Assembly: GCA_003141855.1 (NCBI GenBank)
Contig: PLNS01000026.1
Coordinates: 1 to 61,751 of the forward strand
DNA length: 61,751 nt
DNA from: Candidatus Bathyarchaeota archaeon
GTDB taxonomy: Archaea; Thermoproteota; Bathyarchaeia; Bathyarchaeales; Bathycorpusculaceae
Reading direction: 5' to 3'
How positions within the stretch are numbered: position 1 is the stretch's first letter; every line of letters begins with the position of its first letter. The notes under the pieces are model-generated. The model was not told the DNA's origin. It did not search any database and worked only from the letters and a program-made list of their open reading frames with translations. Below are positions 60,716-61,751 of this stretch, in pieces. The position numbers were made by a program, and so were the translations under genes.

Positions 60716-61014
60716 AAAATCGATTGAAACAAACTAACAAAATGTTGAAGCCAATCGCATATTTTAACATACCGCTTGAGCTTGGAAAAGTTGTTATAGT
60801 TCGTCAAAATTATTGACGTCTCAAACGTTTGTCGGGAGATCATACCGCTTGTGAAAGGAAGATGACGGCGTCAATATCGGTTAGAACTTAGGTGATGTAG
60901 AAAAAATTAACTTTTTTAGAGCTTAAACTGAAAACACCTTTCAAGCGGCAAGACAATGATGGTTCTGAAAAGCCTTGAGAAAACTTAAAATCTGCGAATC
61001 CGTGTGGTTTAGCA
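60716..61014. other. Intergenic region, divergent promoters
   Basis: 299 bp with no gene. A hairpin CGTCAA/TTGACG lies near 60803-60819. AT-rich DNA near 60762-60780 may hold a promoter for one of the flanking genes. Confidence 0.4.
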
Positions 61015-61596
61015 GTGGAATTGCCCATGAATTTTTGGAAAGATATTCCTGCTGGCGATAAGCCGCCGGAACTGCTGAATATGATTATTGAAGTTGCAAG
61101 CGGTTCAAGAGACAAGTATGAATATGATATCAGATGGGAGGCTTTTGTTTTAGATAGAGTAATTCCTTCTTCCGTGGTTTTTCCTGTCGAATACGGCTTT
61201 ATACCGCAGACTTGGTTTGACGATTCAGATCCCTTGGACATCATGGCAATAAGTTATGAACACTTGCAAGTTGGAACCATTGTTAAAGTCAGAATAGTCG
61301 GTGCACTTATAATTGAAGATGAAGCGGGAGTTGACACAAAAATATTATCGGTACTTGTAAACGACGCTAGGTTTGAAGGACTCAGAGACATAAAAGATAT
61401 TCATAAGCAGCAGCTTATTGAGATTCAGGAATTTTTTGAGACTTACAAAAGGCTGGAACCCCACAAATGGGCTAAAACAAAGGACTGGAAAAACGCCAAG
61501 GAAGCTTCGAAGATTGTAAACTACGCCCGTGAAAGATATCGCAAACTAGACGTAGAAAAACTCCTCAAGACAAGAGAACTCGTTAAACTAAGTTAG
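61015..61596 (+). CDS. ppa: Family I inorganic pyrophosphatase
   Basis: 193 residues from GTG. PVEYGFIPQTWFDDSDPLDI contains the family metal site, with the later Asp ligand in IIEDEAGVDTKILSVLVND and the C-terminal AKTKDWKNAKEASKIV. It hydrolyses pyrophosphate to phosphate and drives biosynthetic reactions. Full length and cytosolic; monocistronic as far as the window shows. Confidence 0.95.
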   Translation: MELPMNFWKDIPAGDKPPELLNMIIEVASGSRDKYEYDIRWEAFVLDRVIPSSVVFPVEYGFIPQTWFDDSDPLDIMAISYEHLQVGTIVKVRIVGALIIEDEAGVDTKILSVLVNDARFEGLRDIKDIHKQQLIEIQEFFETYKRLEPHKWAKTKDWKNAKEASKIVNYARERYRKLDVEKLLKTRELVKLS

Positions 61597-61730
61597 ACTG
61601 TTGGGTTGTTTAAGAAGAAATATACTATTTTCTTTTGGAAACTTGGAAAGCCGAAAAAAGTGCAGCCTAAGAGGCAGAACAACTCCAGAAAACATTCTAA
61701 AAAAAGTATGAATTCCTGCTGGGTGAGAAG

Positions 61731-61751
61731 TAGCCCGGGAGAGATTCGAAC
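61731..61751 (-). tRNA. 3' end of a tRNA cut by the window edge
   Basis: On the minus strand the last 21 nt read G, T-loop TTCGAAT, stem CTCTC, acceptor strand CCGGGCT and discriminator A, with no CCA. The acceptor implies a 5' strand AGCCCGG beyond the window. The anticodon lies outside, so identity is unknown. Confidence 0.8.

Overview
The window is archaeal. It carries an EF-2-type elongation factor, the archaeal purine enzymes PurP, PurC and PurE, an OGG1-type glycosylase, HdrB/HdrC-like proteins joined to a [NiFe] hydrogenase, two aldehyde:ferredoxin oxidoreductases (AOR), many leaderless or TTG/GTG-started genes, TATA boxes, and a tRNA-Met with no encoded CCA. The combination of HdrBC-hydrogenase, duplicated AOR, RIO/COG2112-like kinase, FilR1-type regulators and PEF-type surface anchors points to an anaerobic Thermoproteota lineage. 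Candidatus Bathyarchaeia is my best guess, as inference only.

Region 1-8.5 kb is accessory DNA. After an acyltransferase operon and a divergent FilR1-like regulator there are about 6 kb with very low coding density. This stretch holds tiny zinc-ribbon or charged peptides, gene relics (an RpoP-like remnant and a headless C-terminal fragment), an iteron-like tract of inverted and direct repeats (3384-3765), and a family of tRNA-like repeats (118-146, 2753-2832, 5060-5200, 5921-6048, 7731-7888). A TPR gene lies between two copies of a 34-bp direct repeat. This is the best candidate in the window for an undescribed element: a decayed integrated replicon or a tRNA-derived repeat family.

Region 8.5-33.8 kb is mostly ordinary chromosome: oligoendopeptidase F; two AOR plus four-cluster ferredoxin operons with near-identical promoters, and a decayed piece of a third ferredoxin; a MoaD-like protein next to the first AOR; a secreted beta-propeller protein; an M24 peptidase; a nicotinamidase-like hydrolase; a four-gene membrane cluster; tRNA-Met(CAT); an OGG1 glycosylase overlapping an EF-2 that lacks the diphthamide histidine; a COG2112-like kinase; a toxin-antitoxin-like pair; and a purC-purP-purP operon with overlapping genes.

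Region 33.8-53 kb has a tightly overlapping hdrC-hdrB-mvhG-mvhA operon (no HdrA or MvhD nearby) followed by its maturation protease. Then come purE, msrB, mscS, a cupin, a nitroreductase, an aldolase plus dehydrogenase operon, a two-winged-helix membrane regulator split by an in-frame TAG, an S51 peptidase, an ECF-S-like membrane protein and several unrecognised proteins. A G-rich motif placed just downstream of TATA boxes recurs six times between 10 and 47 kb.

Region 53-61.7 kb holds surface proteins (a PEF-tailed SNase-fold protein and a 2302-residue anchored giant), a small winged-helix protein, inorganic pyrophosphatase, and the 3' end of a tRNA cut by the window edge.
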